Source of the DNA: Clostridia bacterium
Lineage (GTDB): Bacteria; Bacillota; Clostridia; Christensenellales; CAG-138
Reading direction: 5' to 3'
Assembly (NCBI GenBank): GCA_017394835.1
Contig: JAFPXD010000062.1
Coordinates: 1-64,000 of the forward strand
Length of the DNA stretch: 64,000 nucleotides
The translations under genes were made by a program, and so were the position numbers. Below the pieces are notes generated by a model. It was not told the DNA's origin and did no database searches. It saw only the letters and a program-made list of their open reading frames with translations. Shown here piece by piece: positions 34,370-43,211 of the stretch. The first letter of the stretch is position 1. Each line of letters starts with the position of its first letter.

Positions 34370-34717
34370 GTGGACGGGATAAACGAGGATTTTTGGAACG
34401 CGATGGATGAATTGGTGAACAGTTCGGAGATAGTGATCGACAGGCCTAAGGGAACCGCGCACCCCAGGTATCCCGATTTCATCTATAAGGTGGATTACGG
34501 ATACCTGAAAAACACGTCGTCCATGGACGGCGGCGGGATCGACGTATGGGTCGGGAGCGGCGAAAAAAGGGTCGACGCCGTAATGTGCATAGTCGACCTC
34601 GTCAAAAAGGATTCGGAGATCAAAATACTGATTGGATGCACCGAAGAGGAAAAGGCGATCGTTTACGAAACGCACAACGAGACGCCGTTCATGAAGGGCA
34701 TTTTAATAAGCAGGTAA
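34370..34717 (+). CDS. Small inorganic pyrophosphatase-like protein
   Basis: 115 residues from GTG at 34370 preceded by GGAAGGAGAGG. IVIDRPKGTAHPRYPDFIY and DYGYLKNTSSMDGGGIDVW follow the soluble family I pyrophosphatase layout (PRG..H, YGY, D-G-D), but the chain is shorter than the usual 165-180 and the metal-site string reads DGGGID rather than DGDPID. It may act on another phosphoanhydride. Confidence 0.6.
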   Translation: MDGINEDFWNAMDELVNSSEIVIDRPKGTAHPRYPDFIYKVDYGYLKNTSSMDGGGIDVWVGSGEKRVDAVMCIVDLVKKDSEIKILIGCTEEEKAIVYETHNETPFMKGILISR

Positions 34718-34751
34718 GCTCCCGTTTGCCGGGATGTGCTAAATACAAATA

Positions 34752-34787
34752 AACCTCTTTTGTCTGCCGGGGCAAGGGAGGTTTTTT
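34752..34787 (+). terminator. Terminator after the pyrophosphatase-like gene
   Basis: AACCTC..TTTG / CAAG..GAGGTT stem followed by a T-run (34782-34787). Confidence 0.8.
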
Positions 34788-34789
34788 CG

Positions 34790-34818
34790 TTGCCTGACAC
34801 GCTACGCTGTGGTATAAT
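34790..34818 (+). promoter_or_regulatory. Recurrent promoter module, copy B
   Basis: -35 TTGCCT (34790-34795), 17-base spacer, -10 TATAAT (34813-34818), then CAGCTCGACAAATCG as in copy A. Drives the CPBP protease gene. Confidence 0.75.
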
Positions 34819-34851
34819 CAGCTCGACAAATCGGTATTTGGAGAGCTGTTT

Positions 34852-35733
34852 ATGAAGAATGCAACAACATCGAAATCGAAAAAAGTTCAATTAAGCAAAT
34901 TATGGTGGTATCTGCTGCTGGTGATCGCGCTGTCTGCTTTTTGCTATATCACCCTTAACGTATGGCTGCAGCCGTATTCGATCGAATACAGCGAAACGGG
35001 GAAGATGACCGCCGGCTATTTCCTATATGCGGCGATAGGACTGTTATTCTCAACCCCGACGCCCTTTTTGGCGGTTTTGATGATCTCTCTGTTCATAGAG
35101 AAAATCGGCGTCAAGCAATTGTTCCGCAACATTTTCCGCACGGAAAACAAGCTGAAGACCTTCTTGATCACAGGCGGGTTTTGTTTGCTTGCTTTTGTTT
35201 ACGCAATACTGTTCGGGACGCCCAACGGCTCTCCGTGGTATATGTTCCCTCTCGGTTTCCTGATCATGATACCGTTTGTCGGTATCGCGGAAGAGACCGG
35301 CTGGCGGGGTTTGCTGCAGCCTGAATTGGATAAAAGAATGAAGTATCCGTTTTCGGTCCTTCTTACCGCGGCCATTTGGTTCGTCTGGCATTTTCCCGTG
35401 TTCATAGACCCGACCTCAAATCATTACGGAGACAGCGTGATCGGATTCGGGATCACGATCTTCATCTGGGCGTTTGCCTTGGCCGCGATCTATAGATCCA
35501 CTAAAAGCGTGATCGCCTGTGCGCTGTATCATACGTTCATTGACGCGATCGGCGCGGTTTATGATTGGAACGCATTATTTGACGGTTTCCCGGGAAGCGT
35601 ATCGGCAAACGTTTACCGCGGCGTCTGGCTTATAGCGGCTGTTGTCCTATGGATCTATGCGGATAAGAAAGAGACCGGGCCCGATAATACCGTTTTGGAT
35701 CAATTGAACGGAAACCTTACGAGGGGAGCATAA
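34852..35733 (+). CDS. CPBP family intramembrane metalloprotease
   Basis: 293 residues with about eight hydrophobic helices. Motif 1 is EETGWRG (E147-E148, R152), motif 2 WFVWHFP and a later LYHTFID supply the metal ligands of the CAAX protease/bacteriocin-processing (CPBP, Abi) family. Possible roles are peptide processing or self-immunity; there is no bacteriocin gene beside it. 12 bases before the next gene, likely an operon. Confidence 0.85.
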   Translation: MKNATTSKSKKVQLSKLWWYLLLVIALSAFCYITLNVWLQPYSIEYSETGKMTAGYFLYAAIGLLFSTPTPFLAVLMISLFIEKIGVKQLFRNIFRTENKLKTFLITGGFCLLAFVYAILFGTPNGSPWYMFPLGFLIMIPFVGIAEETGWRGLLQPELDKRMKYPFSVLLTAAIWFVWHFPVFIDPTSNHYGDSVIGFGITIFIWAFALAAIYRSTKSVIACALYHTFIDAIGAVYDWNALFDGFPGSVSANVYRGVWLIAAVVLWIYADKKETGPDNTVLDQLNGNLTRGA

Positions 35734-35745
35734 CGGGGAACTGAA

Positions 35746-37122
35746 ATGAAAAAGATCATCGCTGCAATACTTATCTCACTGACGCTGATTTCCATGGCGT
35801 CGGCCTGCACGCATAGGCCGGCGGACAACGGCGAGGCGGCGAACACCGCGGAAGCAACGCAGATCCCGACCGCGAAACCGACGGAAGCTTCGACCGAGGC
35901 TCCGACGGAAGCTCCCACGCCCGCGCCGACGGAGGATCCCGCGGCGGCAGAAGCAAAGCGCATGGCCGCGGAGCACGGGCTTGCCGCGGATGACCTCAGG
36001 GGCGAATACGCGCTGTTCATCAGGTTCTGCGAAGCCGTGGAGGGCAACGAAGGACTCGATGAATACGGCGAGTTCGTTTACAGGATATTCCCCGTTATAG
36101 CGGACAACGCCGATCTTGTTGACGAAGAGCGTCTTTTTTCGCGTTTGAGCAGGCTCAGCATCACCGTCGAGGAGCTTGGCGAGGACGGCAACGCGGGAGA
36201 ATTCGACCCATCAGACGTTTCCATACTGCTTGACAAAAGAACGACGGACAGGGACCATTACAGGGCCCCGTCCACGCTGTTCCACGAGCTTATGCACTTC
36301 CTCGATTATACGTTTGCCGGAGAGATGATTCCCATTTATCTGCTTGACGGGCGGCGCCTGACCCCCGCCGACACCGCGGAATTGAGTCCTGAGGATTTCG
36401 AGCGAAAGCTGTGCTGCGAGGATACCAGCTTCGTGACGGAGGGCGGCGCGGAGCTTTACACCTGCAAGTATTATTCCGGCACGGTGGGCAGCTACCATAA
36501 AGACTGCGGTTTTCTGACGGGTCTTGAATACCTGTACGGGGAGGATACCGTCCGCAGGCTGTTCTTCGGCTGGGATTCGGACGCTATTTTTGCCGAACTG
36601 CTTTTGGACGCGGGTTTTTCCGAGGAGGAATACGTTTCCGCCTGTGAAACGCTCAACTGGTTCTCCCGCCCGTCCGTTTACGACGAGCCCGAGACCTTCT
36701 TCGCTCCGGAGGACGTACTCATCCGCCTTTATGAATATAAGCTCGGCGGCGGCTGGAGGGAGGACGCGCGCTTTATCTACATCCTCAAGTGCCTGGACGG
36801 GATAGAGCTTCCCGATTACCTAAGGTCCGAGCACGCGGAGTTTTTGAGCACGGTGCTGTTCACCACGTGGGGCAAGTACGATCGGTTCGAGAAGGAGCTT
36901 CTGGCCTGCGCGCCGGAGGGCACGAGCCTTATGATCAAGCCTCCGGTGCCGTTCTTCCGCGGAGGGGAGCTTTATATCGGCTCTTACGCGACTATTACGG
37001 ACGGCGAGACCGGTAAAGACGTTTCGGGAGTGCTGATCTTCGATTTTGATTTCGATCAGAATAAACCGTTGAGCTGCGAGTTTACGAATACCGAAGAGGT
37101 GTTTGAACGGTATTTCGGGTAG
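35746..37122 (+). CDS. Lipoprotein with HEXXH metallopeptidase motif
   Basis: 458 residues. Signal peptide ends in a lipobox with acylated Cys21, followed by a Thr/Pro/Glu linker (PTEAPTEAPTPAPTED). HELMH (H180, E181, H184) is a zincin motif and TEGGAELYT downstream supplies a likely third ligand. An extracytoplasmic peptidase anchored to the membrane. Its stop lies only about 10 bases from the first codons of the truncated VirD4, so it marks the right edge of the cargo insertion. Confidence 0.75.
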   Translation: MKKIIAAILISLTLISMASACTHRPADNGEAANTAEATQIPTAKPTEASTEAPTEAPTPAPTEDPAAAEAKRMAAEHGLAADDLRGEYALFIRFCEAVEGNEGLDEYGEFVYRIFPVIADNADLVDEERLFSRLSRLSITVEELGEDGNAGEFDPSDVSILLDKRTTDRDHYRAPSTLFHELMHFLDYTFAGEMIPIYLLDGRRLTPADTAELSPEDFERKLCCEDTSFVTEGGAELYTCKYYSGTVGSYHKDCGFLTGLEYLYGEDTVRRLFFGWDSDAIFAELLLDAGFSEEEYVSACETLNWFSRPSVYDEPETFFAPEDVLIRLYEYKLGGGWREDARFIYILKCLDGIELPDYLRSEHAEFLSTVLFTTWGKYDRFEKELLACAPEGTSLMIKPPVPFFRGGELYIGSYATITDGETGKDVSGVLIFDFDFDQNKPLSCEFTNTEEVFERYFG

Positions 37123-37131
37123 GTCATACGG

Positions 37132-38217
37132 ATATGCTCGCCGCTTCATTTCGTTTGGTGCGAAAACAGCTTGAAGTGCATACTGGTCTTTCTCGGACTG
37201 TATGCTTTCGGCATACTCCTCTATCTCGGAAGCAGGGGCAATACCCGTGACGGCGAGGAGCACGGCTCGGCCAAATGGGGCACTCCGCAGGAGCTCAACA
37301 AGGAGCTGAAGCAGAAAACGAACTTCCCGCTCTCGAAGGAGATACGCTTGGGGATGGACACGCATAAGCACAGGCGAAACCTTAACGTGTTCGTTCTCGG
37401 CGGCTCCGGTGCGGGCAAAACGAGGTTCGTTGCTTTGCCGAACATTTTGGAAGCAAACTGCAGCTACGTTATTACCGACCCGAAGGGAGAGATACTCGCC
37501 AACACCGGCTACTTCCTCAAGGAACACGGTTACGACGTTCATGTGTTCAACCTTGTCGATTTCAATGCCTCGGATGGGTATAACCCATTTAGGTATCTGC
37601 GGGATGACAAGGACGTGCTGAAGCTCATAACCAACCTCATTCGGAACACCACGCCGAAGACCGCGGGCAACTCCGATCCCTTCTGGGAGAAGGCGGAAAC
37701 GGCTTTGCTGGAAGCACTGATGTTCTATCTTATGTACGAGGCCCCTCCCGAGGAGCAGAACTTCGGTATGATAATGAAGATGATCTCCTACGCCGACGTC
37801 CGCGAGGAGGATTCCGCTCATATCTCACCGTTGGATCTCTTATTCCAACAGCTGAGTTATCAGAGCCCCGGACATATCGCGGCAAAGCAGTACGCGGTGT
37901 ATAAGCAGGCAGCAGGCAAAACGGCAAAGAGCATAAACATATCGCTCGCCGTAAGGCTCGCCGCTTTCAACATGAAGCAGCTGCAGAGGATCACCAATAC
38001 CGATAATATGGACTTCGGCAGTCTGGGAGAAAAGAAGACCGCTATCTTCGCGGTCATTCCCGATAACGATACCTCTCTCTCATACCTTGTCGGTATGCTC
38101 TATACGCAGATCATACAGGAGCTCTACTACATTGCCGACCACAAGTATCAAGACGCGCTGCCCGTGCACGTCCGTTTTGTCCTCGACGAGTTTGCGAATG
38201 TGAACCCCTTATTTTGA
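37132..38217 (+). pseudogene. Truncated VirD4/TraG-type conjugative coupling protein
   Basis: About 360 codons without a start or ribosome site. It begins in the N-terminal region (PLHFVWCENSLK), passes one membrane helix, EEHGSAKWGTP and Walker A GGSGAGKT, and stops after DEFANV where the family continues for another 150-200 residues. Both ends are therefore lost. The intact protein is the ATPase that feeds DNA to the conjugation channel. Remnant of a Firmicutes conjugative element. Confidence 0.85.
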
Positions 38218-38333
38218 TAATTACATTGTGATGTGGTTATAATATGGAGACTGAATCAAAAATATCTGAAGGAAGGAAGCAAGAATGCAGAATGTCTCAA
38301 TCATTCTATAGCAAAGCAGGATAGCGTGGTATT

Positions 38334-38936
38334 CTATACACCCGAATCATTCCCCTGCAGAATCTTTCCAATCTCATATTTTAACACGAATATCCCGCAT
38401 TCCTTGGCAATATCATTTGCATATTCAAACCTTCGGATTGCACCAACTAAATAGGTTAGGTAATGATCTAATTCGTTGTAATAATAATGCGTTAGTTTTC
38501 CGCTCACGCTGTCCCGGAAAATCCATTCCGATGCTTTTCCTTCCTCGCTCATGAATTCGATTGCTTCTTCATTCTCATAATCCCATCCATCAACCGCGTA
38601 TCCCCGATTTGGGCACTTTATTTCGCAATCAAATTCCCAGGTTTTTGGGAAGGTACACTGAAACTGCAACGTTTGCTTCAGCAATTCCGTTCGGCTTTCA
38701 TAAAAACGCTCCAAATTACTGAAATTAGGCAGTTCAACTGGAGCAAGGCCCTTTTGCCGCATTGCTGCCCTAATTGGCAACATAAGGGCAATTGACAACG
38801 AATCTCCACCAAACTCATTGTATTCCCCTTTACCAGCGCTTTCTCGAACATGTTGATATAACTCATTTATCTCTTCTAGGAACTGACGGCCAAAAACTGC
38901 TATAATAACATTTTCAAACTGTTCATGTGCTTTCAT
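38334..38936 (-). CDS. Hypothetical protein in an AT-rich patch
   Basis: 200 residues from ATG at 38936 (GGGGGCGAGG upstream). Longer in-frame starts lie upstream of the transcription start implied by the promoter. Soluble, with no motif I recognise; many Trp/Tyr near the C-terminus. Markedly AT-richer than neighbours and opposite in strand, so it is probably an independent insertion. Confidence 0.65.
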   Translation of the reverse strand: MKAHEQFENVIIAVFGRQFLEEINELYQHVRESAGKGEYNEFGGDSLSIALMLPIRAAMRQKGLAPVELPNFSNLERFYESRTELLKQTLQFQCTFPKTWEFDCEIKCPNRGYAVDGWDYENEEAIEFMSEEGKASEWIFRDSVSGKLTHYYYNELDHYLTYLVGAIRRFEYANDIAKECGIFVLKYEIGKILQGNDSGV

Positions 38937-38970
38937 TATCCTCGCCCCCATTGTATAATTCTTACCATTC

Positions 38971-38999
38971 ATCTTATCATTAAAAATGAATGTTATCAA
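38971..38999 (-). promoter_or_regulatory. Promoter of the 38936 gene
   Basis: Minus strand -35 TTGATA (38994-38999), 17-base spacer, -10 TAAGAT (38971-38976). Confidence 0.6.
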
Positions 39000-39026
39000 T
39001 CATAATTTGTACGAGTGAGCACACAT

Positions 39027-39055
39027 TTGCAAAGTGGAGCAGAAATAAATACAAT
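39027..39055 (+). promoter_or_regulatory. Promoter of the tnpV-like gene
   Basis: -35 TTGCAA (39027-39032), 17-base spacer, -10 TACAAT (39050-39055). Confidence 0.7.
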
Positions 39056-39084
39056 GAAGCCGTGAGAATAAACGAGGAGCGAAC

Positions 39085-39435
39085 ATGATGTTAGAGTTGA
39101 CCTATCACTGGGAGGGTGATTACTTGATTCCTGATCTGGAGCCCCCGGAGGCCCCGAAGATCGGCAAGTACGGAACCCTGCGCCACAAGTACCTGCGGAA
39201 CAATCACCGGGGAATCTTCGACGGGATGCTCCTGGAGGGAAGTCTGAACCCCCATCTGGAGCAGATCGACCGGCAGGCCAACGAGATGATGGAGCGCTTG
39301 ACGGCGCAAATGGCCCAGGCCGAGGGCGTCACTGAGCAGCTCAAGGCCCAGGATCAAATGGCTTGGGTCGCAGCTATGAACAGTATCAAGAACCGGGCGG
39401 AAGAGATCGTGCTGCACGATCTGATCTTCGCATGA
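39085..39435 (+). CDS. tnpV: TnpV-like transposon-encoded protein
   Basis: 116 residues; GAGGAG site before tandem ATGs (39085 or 39088). Family features: LTYHWEGDYLIPDL, IGKYGTLRHKYL, and the helical LKAQDQMAWVAAMNSIKNRAEEIV. TnpV proteins are carried by Firmicutes mobilisable transposons of the Tn4451 kind; their function is not settled. Further evidence for a decayed mobile element here. Confidence 0.85.
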   Translation: MMLELTYHWEGDYLIPDLEPPEAPKIGKYGTLRHKYLRNNHRGIFDGMLLEGSLNPHLEQIDRQANEMMERLTAQMAQAEGVTEQLKAQDQMAWVAAMNSIKNRAEEIVLHDLIFA

Positions 39436-39728
39436 GCGCCGGGAAGATCAAGCTGGGTGACTATGACCTACGGGTCATAGTCACCGGCATGATGAAGTAC
39501 CGGGATACAACTCCGGCTGAAGTGCTGGAGATCATAGACCCAATGTTGCTTCGGCTGTTCGACACCATCAAGGCATTGAAGCCCGGCAAAAGCACGAAGT
39601 GCCTCTTCAGCCCAGAAGAAAAGCGTCTCGTCCGCTTCTATCTGAACGAATGGCGCAACCAGCTTATCCAGGAGAACAACCTCGGCGGCATGGATGGTGT
39701 TTCCGATGTCATGATCAAATTTATATAA
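39432..39728 (+). CDS. Hypothetical partner of TnpV
   Basis: 98 residues; ATGA overlap with tnpV shows translational coupling. Predicted helical and soluble (LGDYDLRVIVTGMMKYRDTT). I do not recognise the family, but a short protein in this position is expected for an element gene pair. Confidence 0.65.
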   Translation: MSAGKIKLGDYDLRVIVTGMMKYRDTTPAEVLEIIDPMLLRLFDTIKALKPGKSTKCLFSPEEKRLVRFYLNEWRNQLIQENNLGGMDGVSDVMIKFI

Positions 39729-39739
39729 GGATTTCAAAC

Positions 39740-39777
39740 AGAACCGCCCCAATCTCACACGAGACTGGAGCGGTTCT
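39740..39777. terminator. Hairpin after the tnpV pair / before the rha operon end
   Basis: AGAACCGC / GCGGTTCT closing stem with a further AATCTC/GAGACT pairing. The T-run is poor on both strands, so it is a weak terminator candidate between convergent transcripts. Confidence 0.45.
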
Positions 39778-39876
39778 ATGCGTGATTTCGTTGATCTGTG
39801 ATGAGAACCTAGCCGATGGATTAAAAAAATAATAACGATACCTTCATTATTCTGCCCTCCGTTTTTTCGTTTATTG

Positions 39877-40689
39877 TCAGGATAAATACCCTTCTCTTGC
39901 CTTTACGCCGAAGCGCTTTTCGAGAAGGTGCATCTCGTCGTCAGTGATGGTATTGAGTATCGGCAAGTGCGCGATCTTCAAGTAGATCTCCGCGGCCTTT
40001 TCGGCGGTCTCGATAAGCCCGAATGTCTCGTCAAGGTCGCGTCCCGCGCCGTATATGCCGTGCTGTGCCCAGACTACGAGGCGTGCAGTCTCCATCTTTT
40101 GTGCTGTGGCTTCGCCGATCTCGATGGTGCCGCAGAGCATCCACGGGAGGACGTTCACGCCGTCGGGGAAGACGACTATGCACTCGGTGCACATCTGCCA
40201 CAGGGTGCGGGTGAACTCGCGCTCGTCGAGAGAATGGACGAACGTCATGGCGAGCAGGTTCGCAGGATGGCAGTGCATCACGACGCGGTTTTCGGGATCG
40301 GCCTTCTGCCGCGCGATATGGCTCATCATGTGCGCGGGGAATTCGCTCGTGAACCTGCCGCCGTCCGAAAAGCCCCAAAGCATCTCGGCTTCCGTGCCTC
40401 GATTCGCCAGGCGGACTATGCCGAGATTATTTGCGGGATCGTACTGCACGTTCTTGAAATACTTGCCCGTGCCCGTGACGAGGAAGTACTTGCCGTCGAG
40501 CTCCGGGGCCGTAAATCCCGTGGGGATAACGCGCACGATCGCGGGGATGTTCAGATAGTTTTTCACCTCGGCTTCGTCAAGGAGCATGCTGATATTGCCG
40601 CCGTTTCGCTCGTCCCAGCCGTGGGCGTACATATTGGTCGTCGTCCTTATCATTTCGATCATGAATGGCGCATCAAGTACGTTTTTCAT
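39877..40689 (-). CDS. rhaD: Rhamnulose-1-phosphate aldolase
   Basis: 270 residues, the normal length. Class II aldolase: zinc ligands H139 and H141 (MHCHPAN) and H210 (WAQHGIYG), and catalytic E116 (TSEFPAH). It splits L-rhamnulose 1-phosphate into dihydroxyacetone phosphate and L-lactaldehyde. Last gene of the operon, overlapping rhaA by 4 bases. Confidence 0.93.
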   Translation of the reverse strand: MKNVLDAPFMIEMIRTTTNMYAHGWDERNGGNISMLLDEAEVKNYLNIPAIVRVIPTGFTAPELDGKYFLVTGTGKYFKNVQYDPANNLGIVRLANRGTEAEMLWGFSDGGRFTSEFPAHMMSHIARQKADPENRVVMHCHPANLLAMTFVHSLDEREFTRTLWQMCTECIVVFPDGVNVLPWMLCGTIEIGEATAQKMETARLVVWAQHGIYGAGRDLDETFGLIETAEKAAEIYLKIAHLPILNTITDDEMHLLEKRFGVKAREGYLS

Positions 40690-41936
40690 TTTCTTGCCTC
40701 CAGCACTTGTTCTTCGTATTCTTCGATCTCTTTATACCATTCGCCGTCGACGGGTTTCCCGCAAGCTCTGCAGTACTCGTCCCATATCTCGCCGAAGGGC
40801 AGGGTCTTTAGCTCCTCCTGCATCACCATCAGCCTTGTGAATTCGCCTGAGTCCTGCATAGCTTTCAGTTCATCGACCGGCTGAAGCAGGGCGAACAGCA
40901 GCGCCTTCTGCATGTTCCTGTAACCGGTCACCCAAGCGGAAATGCGGTTGATCGAAGCGTCGAAATAGTCGAGCGCGATATGCACGCGACCAAAACCGCA
41001 GCGCACGATCTCTTTCGCTATCTCCTTTGTTTCGTCGTCGAACAATACTACGTGATCGCTGTCCCAGCGGATGGGGCGCGTGACGTGCAGCGCGATCTCC
41101 GGGAAGAAAGTGAGCAGCGCGGGGATCTTATCGCTGACCACCTCGGTCGGGTGATAGTGCCCGTTGTCCATAAGGGGTATGCACTTATCGCGGTTCATGG
41201 CTGCGTAAGAAAGCGCGAATTCGCCGGAGCCTACGGTGTACGCCTCAACGCCTATTCCGAAGACCTTGCTTTCCACGCAGGGCTTGACCTTATTAAAGTC
41301 GAAAGGCTCGGAAAGAATTGCGTCGATCGCTTCGCGGTATCTCTCGCGCGGGCCCATGCGGTCGGCGGGGATGTCTTTGAAGCCGTCGCCCGTCCAGATG
41401 TTCATCACGCAGGGCTCGCCGAGCTCCTCCGAAAGATAGCTTGAGATGCGGATACACGCCTTGCCGTGCTCTATCCAGAATTTGCGGGTCGCTTCATTTG
41501 AAGAAGATAGCGTCAGCGGATCGCACATGGGATGCGAGAAGAAGGTCGGGTTAAAGTCACAGCCGAGGCCCCTTTCCTTGCAGAAATCGACCCATTTTTT
41601 GAAATGCTTCGGTTCAAGCTTGTCGCGGTCGGCCCACTCTCCGTTTTCAAATATCGCGTAGGAAGCGTGCAGATTCAGCTTGGGCTTGCCGGGGATGAGG
41701 GAAAGTACTTCGTCGATATCCGCTATCAGCTCTTCGGGCGTGCGGGCGCGGCCGGGGTAGTTGCCTGTCGTCTGTATGCCTCCGGTCAGTGGTTTATTGG
41801 GGTCGGTATCGAACCCGCGCACGTCATCGCCCTGCCAGCAGTGCAGGGAGACGGGAACTGTCTTCAATTTCTCTATTGCCTTCTCAACGTCCACGCCGTA
41901 CGCGGCGTATTTTGCCTTTGCTTCACAATAACTCAT
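40686..41936 (-). CDS. rhaA: L-rhamnose isomerase
   Basis: 416 residues, matching the roughly 420 of characterised enzymes. Features include VSLHCWQGDDVRGFD near the N-terminus, NLHASYA, and the metal-site region MDNGHYHPTEVVSDKIPALL followed by HVTRPIRWDSDHVV. Converts L-rhamnose to L-rhamnulose in the cytoplasm. ATGA-type overlaps with rhaB and rhaD. Confidence 0.95.
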   Translation of the reverse strand: MSYCEAKAKYAAYGVDVEKAIEKLKTVPVSLHCWQGDDVRGFDTDPNKPLTGGIQTTGNYPGRARTPEELIADIDEVLSLIPGKPKLNLHASYAIFENGEWADRDKLEPKHFKKWVDFCKERGLGCDFNPTFFSHPMCDPLTLSSSNEATRKFWIEHGKACIRISSYLSEELGEPCVMNIWTGDGFKDIPADRMGPRERYREAIDAILSEPFDFNKVKPCVESKVFGIGVEAYTVGSGEFALSYAAMNRDKCIPLMDNGHYHPTEVVSDKIPALLTFFPEIALHVTRPIRWDSDHVVLFDDETKEIAKEIVRCGFGRVHIALDYFDASINRISAWVTGYRNMQKALLFALLQPVDELKAMQDSGEFTRLMVMQEELKTLPFGEIWDEYCRACGKPVDGEWYKEIEEYEEQVLEARK

Positions 41937-43207
41937 ATATCTGCCTCCATTTGTATTTTCAGATTCCCAAGCGCCGTCGCCTCGATGGGCAGGGCGACAA
42001 CTCTCTTTCCGGTCGCTTCCTCGGTCAGACGGTTGAGGAATGCGTTTTTCGCTCCGCCGCCGACGATATAGATGCTGTCATAATGACAGCCGGTGTTGTG
42101 CTGCAGCTCCTGTACCGCGTTCATATAGGAGAGAGCAAGCGAGCGGTAAGCGCAGCGGAAGTAATCGCCGGCCGTCTGAGGCCGCATGGCGAGCGCCGCG
42201 TCGAACGCGGCCTTCATGCTCTCAGGGGCAAGGAACGCCGCCGCGTTTGCGTCGACAGTCTCCGAGAATTCGCTCGCCTCGGCTTCTGCCGTGATCTGAT
42301 CCCAAGGCTTATCCGGGCAAAGCTCTCTCCGCAGACGGTTCACGAGCCACATCCCCATAATGTTCTTCTGGTAACGGTTATAGCCCACTCCACCCTCATT
42401 TGACCAATTGGCGAGCTCCGAGCTCACGTTCGTGATGGGTTTATCCGTCTTCACGCCGAGAAGAGACCAAGTCCCGCTCGAGATGTACGGCGCGTTCTTA
42501 ACCATCGGGATCCCCTCGACAGCGGAACCGGTGTCGTGCGTGGCGCAGAGAACGACCTTCATTCCCTCGTATTCGCCGATGACCGTGCCGGGCTTTTGAA
42601 GAGTGTTGAATAAATGCCTTGGCAGATCCAGCGCCTCGATTATCGCTTCGTCGTATTCGCCCCTTTCGGCGTTCACCATGCCGGTCGTGGTGGCATTGGT
42701 GTACTCGTGGGACTTTACGCCGGTGAGCTTATACATCAGATACTCCGGTATCATCAGGAAGCCCGTCACGCCTTCGAGCCTGCCCGCGAGCTTGTCGGCA
42801 TAGATCTGATAGACCGTGTTGAACGGCTGGAACTGGATGCCGGTGTGCCTGTAAAGCCGCGTGAAGGAGATACGCTCATGCACTTTCGGGATGATCTCCT
42901 CCGTGCGTCTGTCGCGATAGGCGAAGCAGGGCAGGACCTCCTCATCGCCTTTCATAAGCACGTAGTCCACGCCCCATGTGTCGATAGAGAGGCTGACGAT
43001 ATCGTGAAACTCTGCCTTGGCTTTTTCGATGCCCTCATTAACGCAGCCGACAAGGGCTTCGATATCCCAGACGAGGTGCCCGTCAAGCTCACGAACTCCG
43101 TTCGGGAATCGGCAGACCTCTTTTGTCCGGAGCTTGCCGTCCTTCATCCAGCCGACTATGTGGCGCCCGGATGACGCACCTATGTCTATTGCGAGATAAT
43201 ACTTCAT
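41933..43207 (-). CDS. rhaB: Rhamnulokinase
   Basis: 424 residues of the FGGY kinase family: AIDIGASSGRHIVGW phosphate loop, SIDTWGVDYVL with the catalytic Asp, SSGTWSLLGV, and a terminal IVGGGAKNAFLN. It phosphorylates L-rhamnulose. The chain is 50-60 residues shorter than E. coli RhaB, mostly in the middle, yet all motifs are present. Confidence 0.93.
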   Translation of the reverse strand: MKYYLAIDIGASSGRHIVGWMKDGKLRTKEVCRFPNGVRELDGHLVWDIEALVGCVNEGIEKAKAEFHDIVSLSIDTWGVDYVLMKGDEEVLPCFAYRDRRTEEIIPKVHERISFTRLYRHTGIQFQPFNTVYQIYADKLAGRLEGVTGFLMIPEYLMYKLTGVKSHEYTNATTTGMVNAERGEYDEAIIEALDLPRHLFNTLQKPGTVIGEYEGMKVVLCATHDTGSAVEGIPMVKNAPYISSGTWSLLGVKTDKPITNVSSELANWSNEGGVGYNRYQKNIMGMWLVNRLRRELCPDKPWDQITAEAEASEFSETVDANAAAFLAPESMKAAFDAALAMRPQTAGDYFRCAYRSLALSYMNAVQELQHNTGCHYDSIYIVGGGAKNAFLNRLTEEATGKRVVALPIEATALGNLKIQMEADI

Positions 43208-43211
43208 AGCC

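Noticed and set aside
36820..37821. 333-codon minus-strand frame across the lipoprotein/VirD4 join
   Set aside because: It spans two genes with clear motifs on the plus strand and is not supported by any start signal.
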